The notes: generated from the letters alone by a model not told the origin. A stretch of DNA of 9,474 nt from Candidatus Avipropionibacterium avicola (GCA_018715445.1 DVLP01000344.1:1-9474), one strand, 5' to 3'. Counted from the first letter of the stretch, positions 1 through 7,976 are shown. Program-made: numbers and translations.

Positions 1-1968
1 CCGTTCACCCTGACCGATGTCGCCACCGTCACCGGCCAGCCGACCCATCGCGTCGTCACCGACCTCGCACCGGCCTTCACCGCCGGCGTCCTGGTCGACG
101 ACGAGACCGCCCACCTCACCCGCTTCCGCCACGACCTGGTCCGTGATGCGATCGAGGACGACCTGCCCCACAGCGTCCGGGTCGCCCTGCACCGTGACGC
201 CGCCCGCCGACTCGGCGAGGCCGGCGCGCCACCCCTCCAGGTCGCCGAGCACCTCACCCGCTCAGCCACCCCCGGAGACACCGAGGCCGTCGACTGGTTG
301 GCCCGGGCCGCCCACGAGATCGCCGGCGTGTCACCGGGAGCCGCGGTCGACCTGCTCGGACATGCGCTCACCCTCACGACACCGACCCACCCCCGATCCG
401 TGGAGCTGCGGGTCGAGCAGGCCGGGCTCGCCATGTGGGCCGGCCGCCTCGCCGATGCCGAGCAGATCTGCCGCGAGGTCCTCGTCACGACCGAACCGTC
501 GGCTGCGGCCGAACCGGCGGCTCCGGGCACCGCAGCGGCCCGCCTCCACCTCGGACAATCCCTGCTCGGTCAGGGACGGGTGGAGGAGGCGCTGGCCGAG
601 CTCGAGCAGGTGTCCGACGACGAAGCCACCCCGGCCCAACGGGCGACTAGCCACGCCTGGGCTGCCACGGCGCTGATCTCGCTGACCGAGCTCGACCGTG
701 CCGAGTCAGCGGCCCGCGCTGCGCTCACCGGGGCGGACCCCGAGGCCGAGGCCCTGGCCCTGACCGCCCTCGCGCTGATCGCCGCGTCCCGGGCGAAGCC
801 GTACGACGCCCTCGAACTCAGCGACCGGGCCCTCGATCGGGCCGACGCCAGCCCGTACGGTCGGGCCCACCGCTACCCCCACCACCTGACCCGTGGGCAC
901 CTCCAGCTCGAAGTCGACGAGTTCGATCGCGCCCGCGCCACCTTCGAGCGGGGCCTGCGGGCCAGCGAGCGGCTCGGGGCCGAGTGGACCTTGGGCTCGT
1001 ACGGGACCGCGCTGGCGGTGGAGGCCTTCCTCACCGGCGAGTGGGACACCGCGATCGACAGCTTCACCCAGGGCCTGGGCCACAGCCGGACCAGCGGGGA
1101 GCGCTACAACGAGGTCGCCGGCCACAGTGCACTCGCGGTGATTGCGATCCACCGCAACGACCTTGATCGCGCCCGGACCCACCTCGACGACGCCCTCTCC
1201 GGTGTCGGCAGCGGCACGGGCAGTGGCTGGCGCTACCGCGGTCACTGGGCCGGCTGGGCCCGCGCCCTGGTGGCCGAGGCCGACGGGGCGCCCGATCGGG
1301 CGCTGGAGATCCTGCAGCAGACCTGGGACAGCTGCCGCCGCACCGATCTGGCGATCGAGTACCCCTTGCTCGGCCCGACCCTGGTCCGGCTCGCTCTGGA
1401 CCAGGACCGCCGGGACCTGGCCGCCGAGGCAGCTGCGGATGTCGCCCGTCTGGTCGACGGGGCCGCACCACCCAACTTCCGGCTCGCCGACCGGCACTGC
1501 CGTGGCCTGGTCCACGCCGACGCCGGGCTCCTGGTCACCGCCGGATCGCTGGTCGAGCATCGCCCTCTGGCCCGGGCCGCCGTCGCCGAGGACGCCGCCC
1601 GACTGCTCGCCGATGCGGGATCCGACCGTGGGGCTGCCGTGGCGCAACTGCGGATCGCGCTCGAGCTGTACCAAGGACTCGGCGCCACCTGGTCGATGGC
1701 GCGGGTCCAGGCGCGCCTGCGGGGACTGGGGGTCCGCTCCGGGGTCCGAGGCACCCGTCAGCGACCCCGTTCCGGCTGGTCGAGCCTGACCGACACCGAG
1801 CGGACGGTGGCCGAACTGGCCGCCTCCGGCCTCACCAATCCGCAGATCGGCGAGCGGCTGTTCGTCTCCCGCCGGACCGTGCAGACCCATCTGTCCCACA
1901 TCTTCGTCAAACTGGGGATGTCCTCACGTACCGAACTGATCAGGGCCACCCCAGCTCCGCCCGACTGA
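1..1968 (+). CDS. LuxR-family (LAL/MalT-like) transcriptional regulator, 5'-truncated
   Basis: The reading frame is open from base 1, so the start lies outside the window; 655 residues are visible, ending at TGA 1966-1968. The last ~63 residues (593-655) are a LuxR/GerE helix-turn-helix: SLTDTERTVAELAASG, then TNPQIGERLFVS and RRTVQTHLSHIFVKLGM, which matches the family's recognition-helix pattern. Before it lies about 480 residues of Ala/Leu/Arg-rich helical sequence resembling TPR-like sensor repeats. The first ~100 residues (for example RFRHDLVRDAI near 41-51 and the RVALHRDAARRL stretch near 60-71) resemble the part of LAL regulators that follows the ATPase domain. By family knowledge, LAL proteins are ~900-1000 residues with an N-terminal Walker-type ATPase; that part is not visible, so its presence is inferred. 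The protein is a cytoplasmic DNA-binding activator with unknown ligand and targets. Its 3' end overlaps the convergent pseudouridine synthase gene by 29 bp. Confidence 0.9.
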   Translation, partial: PFTLTDVATVTGQPTHRVVTDLAPAFTAGVLVDDETAHLTRFRHDLVRDAIEDDLPHSVRVALHRDAARRLGEAGAPPLQVAEHLTRSATPGDTEAVDWLARAAHEIAGVSPGAAVDLLGHALTLTTPTHPRSVELRVEQAGLAMWAGRLADAEQICREVLVTTEPSAAAEPAAPGTAAARLHLGQSLLGQGRVEEALAELEQVSDDEATPAQRATSHAWAATALISLTELDRAESAARAALTGADPEAEALALTALALIAASRAKPYDALELSDRALDRADASPYGRAHRYPHHLTRGHLQLEVDEFDRARATFERGLRASERLGAEWTLGSYGTALAVEAFLTGEWDTAIDSFTQGLGHSRTSGERYNEVAGHSALAVIAIHRNDLDRARTHLDDALSGVGSGTGSGWRYRGHWAGWARALVAEADGAPDRALEILQQTWDSCRRTDLAIEYPLLGPTLVRLALDQDRRDLAAEAAADVARLVDGAAPPNFRLADRHCRGLVHADAGLLVTAGSLVEHRPLARAAVAEDAARLLADAGSDRGAAVAQLRIALELYQGLGATWSMARVQARLRGLGVRSGVRGTRQRPRSGWSSLTDTERTVAELAASGLTNPQIGERLFVSRRTVQTHLSHIFVKLGMSSRTELIRATPAPPD

Positions 1969-2842
1969 CGAAGCGGCGCTGCCCTCCCTCCACCGGGTCG
2001 ACGAAGGACAGTTCCCGGGCCACCAGCTCCAACGGCTGGGAGAAGTCGCCCAGGGCGACGTCGCGGACCACCGGATAGAAGGGGTCGCCGACGATCGGGG
2101 CCCCCAGCGAGGCCAGGTGCAGCCGGAGCTGGTGGGTCTTGCCGGTCAACGGGCGCAACACGTACCGGCCCAACCTGCCACGCTGCTCGACCAGCTCGAT
2201 CTCGGTGACCGCATTCGGCGCGGCGCCGGCCACTTCGCGGGCCTGCAGGATGCCGCGTTCCTTGACGATGTGGCTGCGGACCGTCCGCGGGAAGTCGACG
2301 CCGGGCGGCACCGGGGCCAACGCCTCATAGGTCTTGCTCACCAGCCGCTGCTCGAACAGGGTCTGGTACGGCGCCCGCCACCGACGCTGCGTGGTCAGCA
2401 ACAACACCCCGGCGGTCAGCCGGTCCAGCCGATGGGCCGCGCCGAGCTCCGGCAGCCCGAGCTGGGCGCGCAGCCGTACCAGGACCGACTCGCGGATGTG
2501 GCGTCCGCGAGGGATGGTCGACAGGAAGTGGGGCTTGTCGACCACCACGATCCGGTCGTCACGGTGCAGCACCTCCACCTCGTACGGCACCGGGGTCTCG
2601 TCCGGCAGGTCCCGGTGGAACCACACGAAGATGTGGGGCCGGTACGGTTCGGTCGCGGTGACCATGTGGCCGTGCTCGTCGACGAAGCGACCCTCGGCGA
2701 TCATGGCGTCGAGGCGCTGCTCGTCGATCGCCAGACGTGCGGCGAGGTGGTCCCGCAGCGTCGTCTCGGGCGCGTTTCCGGGTGTGCGCAACCAGGCGGC
2801 GTCGAGGCCGAGACGTTGGGGAAGCGGTGACGGACCAGGCAC
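1940..2842 (-). CDS. RluA-family RNA pseudouridine synthase
   Basis: This 300-residue protein isomerises uridine to pseudouridine in rRNA or tRNA in the cytoplasm. The family signature HRLDRLTAGVLLLT begins at residue 137, making Asp140 the expected catalytic nucleophile. Other family landmarks are IVVVDKPHFLSTIPRG near 98-113, the KTYEAL segment near 171, and GKTHQLRLHLASLGAPIVGD near 234-253. Residues ~25-82 (TLRDHLAARL, then MIAEGRFVDEHG) look like a degenerate S4-type RNA-binding lead-in. I chose the GTG at 2840-2842 because GAGGA lies 5 nt upstream on this strand and the protein then has normal family length. The frame stays open further upstream, but that extension would run through the intergenic region and antisense to mrpA with low-quality sequence. 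The target nucleotide cannot be read from sequence, so no rluA/C/D symbol is given. The gene is convergent with the LuxR-type regulator and divergent from the mrp operon. Confidence 0.93.
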   Translation of the reverse strand: MPGPSPLPQRLGLDAAWLRTPGNAPETTLRDHLAARLAIDEQRLDAMIAEGRFVDEHGHMVTATEPYRPHIFVWFHRDLPDETPVPYEVEVLHRDDRIVVVDKPHFLSTIPRGRHIRESVLVRLRAQLGLPELGAAHRLDRLTAGVLLLTTQRRWRAPYQTLFEQRLVSKTYEALAPVPPGVDFPRTVRSHIVKERGILQAREVAGAAPNAVTEIELVEQRGRLGRYVLRPLTGKTHQLRLHLASLGAPIVGDPFYPVVRDVALGDFSQPLELVARELSFVDPVEGGQRRFVSRAELGWP

Positions 2843-2847
2843 GGATG

Positions 2848-2852
2848 TCCTC
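2848..2852 (-). promoter_or_regulatory. Ribosome binding site of the pseudouridine synthase gene
   Basis: On the minus strand GAGGA is followed by a 5-nt spacer and then GTG (2842-2840). It supports the GTG start over start codons further upstream, in the region antisense to mrpA. Its 5' base overlaps the CGATTTCTG motif at 2852-2860. Confidence 0.6.
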
Positions 2853-2941
2853 GATTTCTGCTCGATCTGGCGTCGGGGTCGAGTTCCGTGACGGGCGATC
2901 CGTCCGTTAAGGTTTGCCTCGACCCGCCTGTGCAATCCTAG

Positions 2942-2946
2942 GGAGG
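2942..2946 (+). promoter_or_regulatory. Ribosome binding site of mrpA
   Basis: GGAGG lies 8 nt before the ATG at 2955. It is a near-perfect Shine-Dalgarno sequence and fixes the start of the first gene of the operon. Confidence 0.8.
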
Positions 2947-2954
2947 CCCGCCCG

Positions 2955-5900
2955 ATGACCGCCCTCATTGCCGCCCATTTCGTGGTCGCAATGCTGGCGC
3001 CGTGGCTGGGGCGACTGCTGGGGCACCGACAGTTCTGGTTGGCCGCGGTGGTCCCGGCGGCTGCAGTCGTCTGGTTGATCGCGCAGGCCCCCACCGTCCT
3101 CGGCGGTGGCGTCGTCACCGAGGTGGTCCCCTGGATCCCCGGTCTCGGCATCGACCTCGACATCCGGATCGGCGCCTGGCAGTGGTTGCTGGCGATGGTG
3201 GTCAGCCTGGTCGGCGCGGCCGTGCTGTTCTACTGCCGCAGCTACTTCGCCGAGGCTCCGAGCCAGGCCCGGGTCGCGGGGCTGCTCACCGCCTTCGCCG
3301 GTGCCATGCTCGGTCTGGTCACCAGCGACAACCTGCTCTCGCTGTACGTCTACTGGGAGCTCACCACCGTCTTCTCCTACCTGCTGGTGGGGCACAATCC
3401 GCTGCGCAGCGCCAACCGTGGTGCGGCGCTGACCGCGTTGATCGTCACGACCTTCGGCGGCCTGGCGATGCTGATCGGCCTGATCGGGCTGTCGGTGATC
3501 ACCCACACCACCCACATCTCACAGATGCTGGCCAGCTCGGTCTTCACCGACCCCAACTTCGTCACCACCCCGGCGGCGATCGCGGCTGCGTTGTTGGTGC
3601 TGCTCGGTGCCCTCACCAAGTCAGCCCAGGTCCCGTTCCACTTCTGGCTGCCCGGCGCGATGGCCGCCCCGACCCCGGTCTCGGCCTACCTGCACGCCGC
3701 CGCGATGGTGAAGGCCGGCATCTACCTGGTCGGCCTGGTCGCACCGGTGGCCGCGTTGGTCCCGGGATTCCGAGCCGTGCTGCTGGTCCTCGGCTCGGTG
3801 ACGATGGTGATGGGCGGCTGGCAGGCCCTGCGCCAGTACGACATCAAGTTGCTGATGGCCTTCGGCACGGTGAGCCAACTCGGCTTCATGATGACCCTGT
3901 GCGGGGTCGGCACCCAGTCGGCCGCCCTGGCCGGCGCCGGGGTCGTGGCGGCCCACGCGTTGTTCAAGGCGACCCTGTTCATGGTGGTCGGCATCGTCGA
4001 CCACTCCACCGGCACCCGTGACCTGCGCGAGCTGGCCGGTGTCGGTCGTCGGATGCCGGTGGTGGCCACCGTCGCGGCGATCGCCGGTGCGTCGATGGCT
4101 GGCTTCCCGCCGCTGGCCGGCTTCGTCGCCAAGGAGGGGGCCTTCGAGTCCCTGCTGGCCATCGCCGGTGGTGATGCCGACGGCACCGGCCTCCCGGCCG
4201 GACCCGGCTACCTCGTGGTGGCCGCCATTGCCTTCGGCTCGATCCTCACCGTGGCCTACACGTTGCGGTTCTGGTGGGGTGCCTTCGCCGGCAAGTCCCC
4301 GGCGATGGCACGGACCACGGTGCATCCGGTGGGAGCAGGGTTCGCGTTCGCCCCGTTCGTCCTGGCGCTGCTGAGCGTGGTCGGTGGCTTCGTCGGTCAC
4401 GGGTTCACCGAGGCGATGTCCTCGTGGACCTCAACCTTCGGTGGGCACGAGCCGCACGGCCTCGCGCTGTGGCACGGCTTCACCCCGGCGCTGCTGATCT
4501 CGGTCGGCTGCTGGGTCGTCGGACTCACCCTGTTCGCGCTGCGTGACCGGGTCGCCTCCGGTCAGCAGACCTTCCCCGACGTCTACAGCGCCCAGGAGGT
4601 CTATCGGGCCGGGATGTTGGCGACGGACCGACTGGCGGTGCTGGTCACTGCCCGGATGCAACGTGGTTCGCTGCCGGCCTACCTCGGGGCCATCCTGGTC
4701 GTGGTCGTCCTGCTGCCCGGCACCATCACCCTGCTCAGCCCGGACTGGGGCACCGGCCTGCGCTGGTTCGACAGCATCGGTCAGCTGGCGGTCGCGATCG
4801 TGGTGATCGGTGCGGCCTTCCTGGCTGCCACTGCGAACGGGCGGATGAAGGCGGTCATGCTCGTCGGTGTCACCGGCTACGGCGTCTCGCTGCTGTTCCT
4901 GCTGCACGGCGCCCCCGACCTGGCGCTGACCCAGATGCTGGTCGAGACCGTGTCGCTGGTGACGCTGGTCCTGGTGCTGCGCAAGCTGCCGAAGTACTTC
5001 AGTGATGCCCCTCTGCGTTCGTCGCGGTGGTGGCGGATGGCGCTGGCCGTGCTGGTCGGCGCGACCGTCTCGGGAGCGGCCTACCTCAGCACGGTGGCCC
5101 GGGTCGCCGAACCCGTCGGAGCACGACTGCACGAATATGCGTACAGCTTCGGCTACGGCAAGAACATCGTGAACGTCACGCTCGTCGACACCCGCGCCTG
5201 GGACACCTTCGGTGAGATCTCGGTGCTGGTCGTCGCCGGCACCGGTGTCGCGTCCCTGATCTACCTGCGGGCCCGCAGTGCCGAGGCCAAGGTCGTCAGC
5301 CCCACCGAGGAGACCGTTCCCGAGGTCCGGGGCGGGTTGGTGCCGGCCGGGCGTCGACTCTGGCTGCGGGGCGGTGTCAGCCTCAACCCGGCCGCCCGCT
5401 CGATGGTGCTGGAGATGGTCACCCGACTGCTCTTCCCGGTGATGATCCTGATCTCGCTGTATCTGCTGATCGCCGGCCACGACTCTCCCGGTGGCGGATT
5501 CGCCGGCGGCCTGGTGGCCGGCCTCGCGATCATGATCCGCTACCTCGCCGGCGGTCGTGACGAGCTCGACGAGGCGGCTCCGGTCGATCCCGGTACGGTG
5601 ATGGGCGCCGGTCTGGCCTTGGCCGGACTGAGCGCGGTGGTCCCGGTCGCCTTCGGAGGGCGGATCCTGCAGAGCTACGTGATCGACGGCCACATCCCTT
5701 ACCTGTCAAGCATTGCGACGCCATGGGGTGAGCTGCCACTGCTGGGGGAGATCCACCTCGTCTCGTCGGTCTTCTTCGACATCGGTGTCTATCTGGTGGT
5801 CGTCGGGCTGATGCTCGACCTGGCCCGTTCGCTCGGGTCGCAGATCGACGTCCATGCCGAGACCGACCTCGCGCCGCGACTGGGCTCGCACGGACAGCGC

Positions 5901-5972
5901 AGCGGGACCACCACCCACGCGCGTCTGAGCCGGACCCGTCGGTTCACCCCGCCGGACGAGGACGAGTGGTGA
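2955..5972 (+). CDS. mrpA: Na+/H+ antiporter subunit MrpA with fused C-terminal MrpB domain
   Basis: This 1005-residue polytopic membrane protein is the largest subunit of the Mrp/CPA3 cation-proton antiporter. Residues ~65-445 form the complex-I ND5-like antiporter module: YWELTTVFSYLLVG (Glu135), TKSAQVPFHFWLPGAM (Lys222, His229) and HAAAMVKAG (Lys253), which are the charged residues conserved in proton-pumping MrpA/NuoL proteins. Residues ~605-680 (GAPDLALTQMLVET) and ~737-772 (NIVNVTLVDTRAWDTFGEIS) match the MrpA C-terminal region. Residues ~818-958 are a complete MrpB domain: GHDSPGGGFAGGL at 841-853 and FFDIGVYLVVVGL at 940-952. A charged hydrophilic tail follows (~960-1005). Separate MrpA and MrpB occur in Bacillus, whereas the A-B fusion is known from actinobacteria such as Corynebacterium glutamicum Mrp1. 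GGAGG precedes the ATG by 8 nt. The stop TGA 5970-5972 is 1 nt from the mrpC start. Role: cation and proton translocation in the cytoplasmic membrane. Confidence 0.96.
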   Translation: MTALIAAHFVVAMLAPWLGRLLGHRQFWLAAVVPAAAVVWLIAQAPTVLGGGVVTEVVPWIPGLGIDLDIRIGAWQWLLAMVVSLVGAAVLFYCRSYFAEAPSQARVAGLLTAFAGAMLGLVTSDNLLSLYVYWELTTVFSYLLVGHNPLRSANRGAALTALIVTTFGGLAMLIGLIGLSVITHTTHISQMLASSVFTDPNFVTTPAAIAAALLVLLGALTKSAQVPFHFWLPGAMAAPTPVSAYLHAAAMVKAGIYLVGLVAPVAALVPGFRAVLLVLGSVTMVMGGWQALRQYDIKLLMAFGTVSQLGFMMTLCGVGTQSAALAGAGVVAAHALFKATLFMVVGIVDHSTGTRDLRELAGVGRRMPVVATVAAIAGASMAGFPPLAGFVAKEGAFESLLAIAGGDADGTGLPAGPGYLVVAAIAFGSILTVAYTLRFWWGAFAGKSPAMARTTVHPVGAGFAFAPFVLALLSVVGGFVGHGFTEAMSSWTSTFGGHEPHGLALWHGFTPALLISVGCWVVGLTLFALRDRVASGQQTFPDVYSAQEVYRAGMLATDRLAVLVTARMQRGSLPAYLGAILVVVVLLPGTITLLSPDWGTGLRWFDSIGQLAVAIVVIGAAFLAATANGRMKAVMLVGVTGYGVSLLFLLHGAPDLALTQMLVETVSLVTLVLVLRKLPKYFSDAPLRSSRWWRMALAVLVGATVSGAAYLSTVARVAEPVGARLHEYAYSFGYGKNIVNVTLVDTRAWDTFGEISVLVVAGTGVASLIYLRARSAEAKVVSPTEETVPEVRGGLVPAGRRLWLRGGVSLNPAARSMVLEMVTRLLFPVMILISLYLLIAGHDSPGGGFAGGLVAGLAIMIRYLAGGRDELDEAAPVDPGTVMGAGLALAGLSAVVPVAFGGRILQSYVIDGHIPYLSSIATPWGELPLLGEIHLVSSVFFDIGVYLVVVGLMLDLARSLGSQIDVHAETDLAPRLGSHGQRSGTTTHARLSRTRRFTPPDEDEW

Positions 5973-5973
5973 C

Positions 5974-6453
5974 ATGGAACCGAGCCTGATCCTGATCATC
6001 CTCGCCGGCGCGCTGGTCGCCTGCGGTGTCTACCTGATGCTGGAGCGCTCGCTGACCCGCGTACTGGTCGGCGTGATGTTGGCCTCCAACGGGGTGAACC
6101 TGCTCTTCCTGGTGATCGCCGGCCCGGCCAAGGCCGCCGCCATCATCGGGCTCAACGACGCCGAGGACATGACCGATCCGTTGCCGCAGGCGATGGTGCT
6201 GACCTCGATCGTCATCACCCTGGCAACCCTGGCCTTCCTGCTCACGATGGCCTATCGCAGCTTCCAGCTCAACGGTCACGACGAGGTCGCCGACGACGTC
6301 GAGGACGCCCAGATCCGTCGCCTGGCCGAGCTCGACGAGGCCTCGCAGTCCTACGACGAGGACGACGGGGAGGCTCCTGACGAGGACACCGACACCGAGA
6401 TCGCCGATGACCTGCAGTCGGCCGACCACCGCGAGGAGAGGGGGACACCGTGA
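5974..6453 (+). CDS. mrpC: Na+/H+ antiporter subunit MrpC (NuoK-like) with acidic C-terminal tail
   Basis: The gene encodes 159 residues. Residues 1-97 hold three predicted membrane helices (~4-24, 28-50, 72-95) and the MrpC/NuoK hallmarks LASNGVNLLFLV (36-47) and DPLPQAMVLTSIVI (68-81). Family members share the complex-I NuoK fold and sit next to the antiporter subunits. MrpC is usually about 110-125 residues; here residues 101-159 form a hydrophilic tail with 24 Asp/Glu in 59 positions, predicted to be soluble and probably disordered. The ATG follows the mrpA stop after one base and has only a loose purine-rich leader, so coupling to mrpA translation is likely. Its TGA overlaps the GTG of mrpD by 4 nt. 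The function of the tail is unknown. Confidence 0.95.
   Translation: MEPSLILIILAGALVACGVYLMLERSLTRVLVGVMLASNGVNLLFLVIAGPAKAAAIIGLNDAEDMTDPLPQAMVLTSIVITLATLAFLLTMAYRSFQLNGHDEVADDVEDAQIRRLAELDEASQSYDEDDGEAPDEDTDTEIADDLQSADHREERGTP
6434..6445 (+). promoter_or_regulatory. Ribosome binding site of mrpD
   Basis: A purine run AGGAGAGGGGGA inside the 3' end of mrpC precedes the GTG at 6450 with 4 to 11 nt spacing, depending on which part pairs. It supports a GTG start that overlaps the mrpC stop (GTGA, 6450-6453). Confidence 0.65.
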
Positions 6454-7976
6454 TCGACAACCTCGTTGCTGCTCCGGTCCTGCTCCCGTTGATGGGCTCG
6501 GCGATCACCCTGGTCGTACGGAGTCGTCCGGCGGTCCAACGGATCACCTCGCTGGCCTGTTTGACCCTGATGGTCGTGGTGGCCGGCGTGCTCACCTGGT
6601 CGGCCGATGTCAACGGACCGACGGTGCTGTGGCTGGGAGCCTGGCCCGACCAGATCGGCATCGTCCTGGTGGCCGACCGGCTCTCGGCGATCCTGTTGCT
6701 GATCTCGGGGATCGTCAGCCTGTTGGTGATGGTCTTCTCGCTCGGTCAGGACTTGCAGGAACGTCGTCGTGAGACCCCGATGTCGATCTTCCACCCGACC
6801 TTCCTGCTGCTGACCGCCGGTGTCTCGAACGCCTTCCTCACCGGCGATCTGTTCAACCTGTTCGTCGGGTTCGAGATCCTGTTGTTCGCCTCGTACGTCC
6901 TGTTGACCCTGGGCGGTACGGGGGAGCGGATCCGCGCCGGCAGCACGTACGTGATCGTCTCGATCGTCAGCTCGCTGCTCTTCCTGGTCGCGATCGCCTG
7001 TGTGTACGGGGCCACCGGGACCGTGATGCTGGCCGACCTGGCGTTGCGCCTGCAGGAGCTGCCTGACCAGGTGCAGCTGATCATCCACCTGTTGTTGTTG
7101 GTGGTCTTCGGGATCAAAGCCGCGATCTTCCCGATGTCGGCGTGGCTGCCGGACTCGTACCCGACCGCGCCCGGTCCGGTGACGGCCGTGTTCGCCGGGT
7201 TGCTCACCAAGGTCGGTGTCTACGCGATCATCCGTACCGAGACCTTGTTGTTCCCCGACTCCGAGGTCGGGCCGGTGCTGATGGTGGTCGCCCTGCTGAC
7301 GATGATCGTCGGGATCCTCGGTGCAGTGGCGCAGTCCGAGATCAAGCGCATGTTGTCGTTCACCCTGGTCAGCCACATCGGCTACATGGTCTTCGGCGTC
7401 GCGCTGGCCAGCGAGGCCGGTCTGGCCGGGGCCATCTTCTACACCGTGCACCACATCACCATCCAGTCGACGTTGTTCCTGGTGGCGGGTCTGATCGAGC
7501 GTCGCGGTGGCTCGACCTCGCTGACCGATCTCGGCGGGTTGATGGCGATGTCCCCGGTGCTGTCGGTGCTGTTCTTCGTCCCGGCGATGAACCTGGCCGG
7601 CATCCCACCGATGTCAGGGTTCATCGGCAAGGTCGGTCTGCTCCAGGCCGGTGTCGAGACCGGCCAACCCCTGGAGCTGGCGGTGGTGGGTGTCGCCCTG
7701 GTCACGAGCCTGTTGACCCTGTTGGCGATGGCCAAGGTGTGGAACCGTGCCTTCTGGCGCAAGGTTCCCGACGCGGTCGAGGGCTCGGCGGACCAGTCGC
7801 CGCGGGCGCGCGGACGGCGGATGCCGCGGTCGATGGTGTTGACCGCCGCGGCGATGGTGGCGCTCGGACTCGGGCTCTCGGTAGTGGCCGGACCGCTGTA
7901 CGACTATGCGCTGCGGGCGGCTGCTGACCTGCTTGCGCCGATCTATCTCGACGCCGTGGTGGGGGTCGTCCGATGA
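6450..7976 (+). CDS. mrpD: Na+/H+ antiporter subunit MrpD
   Basis: This 508-residue membrane protein is homologous to complex-I NuoM/NuoN and is the second large antiporter subunit of the Mrp complex. The Proton_antipo_M-type core covers ~120-420. FNLFVGFEILLFASYVLL contains Glu142, which aligns by motif with the functionally essential Glu137 of Bacillus MrpD. GIKAAIFPMSAWLPDSYPTA at 221-240 contains Lys223 (Bacillus Lys219), and FAGLLTKVGVYAI contains Lys254. About 14 hydrophobic segments fit the family, and the length of ~500 is typical. The start is GTG, 4 nt overlapping the mrpC stop, with a strong purine-rich leader. The stop (7974-7976) overlaps the mrpE ATG (ATGA, 7973-7976). All key charged residues look intact, so an active pump is expected; Na+ versus K+ or Li+ preference cannot be read here. 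Confidence 0.96.
   Translation: MIDNLVAAPVLLPLMGSAITLVVRSRPAVQRITSLACLTLMVVVAGVLTWSADVNGPTVLWLGAWPDQIGIVLVADRLSAILLLISGIVSLLVMVFSLGQDLQERRRETPMSIFHPTFLLLTAGVSNAFLTGDLFNLFVGFEILLFASYVLLTLGGTGERIRAGSTYVIVSIVSSLLFLVAIACVYGATGTVMLADLALRLQELPDQVQLIIHLLLLVVFGIKAAIFPMSAWLPDSYPTAPGPVTAVFAGLLTKVGVYAIIRTETLLFPDSEVGPVLMVVALLTMIVGILGAVAQSEIKRMLSFTLVSHIGYMVFGVALASEAGLAGAIFYTVHHITIQSTLFLVAGLIERRGGSTSLTDLGGLMAMSPVLSVLFFVPAMNLAGIPPMSGFIGKVGLLQAGVETGQPLELAVVGVALVTSLLTLLAMAKVWNRAFWRKVPDAVEGSADQSPRARGRRMPRSMVLTAAAMVALGLGLSVVAGPLYDYALRAAADLLAPIYLDAVVGVVR

Larger units (their letters stand above)
2843..2954. promoter_or_regulatory. Divergent intergenic region between the pseudouridine synthase gene and mrpA
   Basis: This 112-bp gap separates two divergently read genes, so promoters for both should lie in or next to it. 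I see no strong -35/-10 pair. Weak possibilities are TTAAGG-type sequence around 2907-2912 and, on the minus strand, TAGGAT (plus-strand ATCCTA at 2935-2940) as a -10-like hexamer, but without a matching -35 at standard spacing. The segment 2852-2871 is AT-richer than its surroundings and contains CGATTTCTG (2852-2860), which recurs after mrpG. No riboswitch or clear operator palindrome is recognisable. That promoters exist here is inferred from gene layout, not from consensus matches. Confidence 0.45.

Noticed and set aside
706..1899. Long minus-strand open frame opposite the LuxR-type regulator
   Set aside because: Its product is Gly/Gln/Pro/Arg-rich with no recognisable domain, and it is fully antisense to a gene with a clear helix-turn-helix; it is a GC-rich codon shadow.
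2117..2830. Plus-strand open frame opposite the pseudouridine synthase
   Set aside because: It mirrors a gene with an intact catalytic HRLD motif and has no recognisable domain.
2914..2941. TTGCCT plus TCCTAG as a sigma-A promoter for mrpA
   Set aside because: The resulting transcript start would fall after the mrpA Shine-Dalgarno sequence at 2942-2946, and the -10 match is poor.
2843..3163. Upstream extension of the pseudouridine synthase frame into mrpA
   Set aside because: The frame is open, but the extra 107 residues are low-complexity, antisense to mrpA and lack family similarity; GTG 2842 has a good ribosome binding site.
4431..5693. 420-codon minus-strand open frame opposite mrpA
   Set aside because: Composition is dominated by His, Gln, Asp and Arg, the typical mirror of hydrophobic membrane codons; no motif and no ribosome binding site.
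6351..7454. 367-codon minus-strand open frame opposite mrpC/mrpD
   Set aside because: Same low-complexity polar composition, antisense to conserved MrpD motifs.
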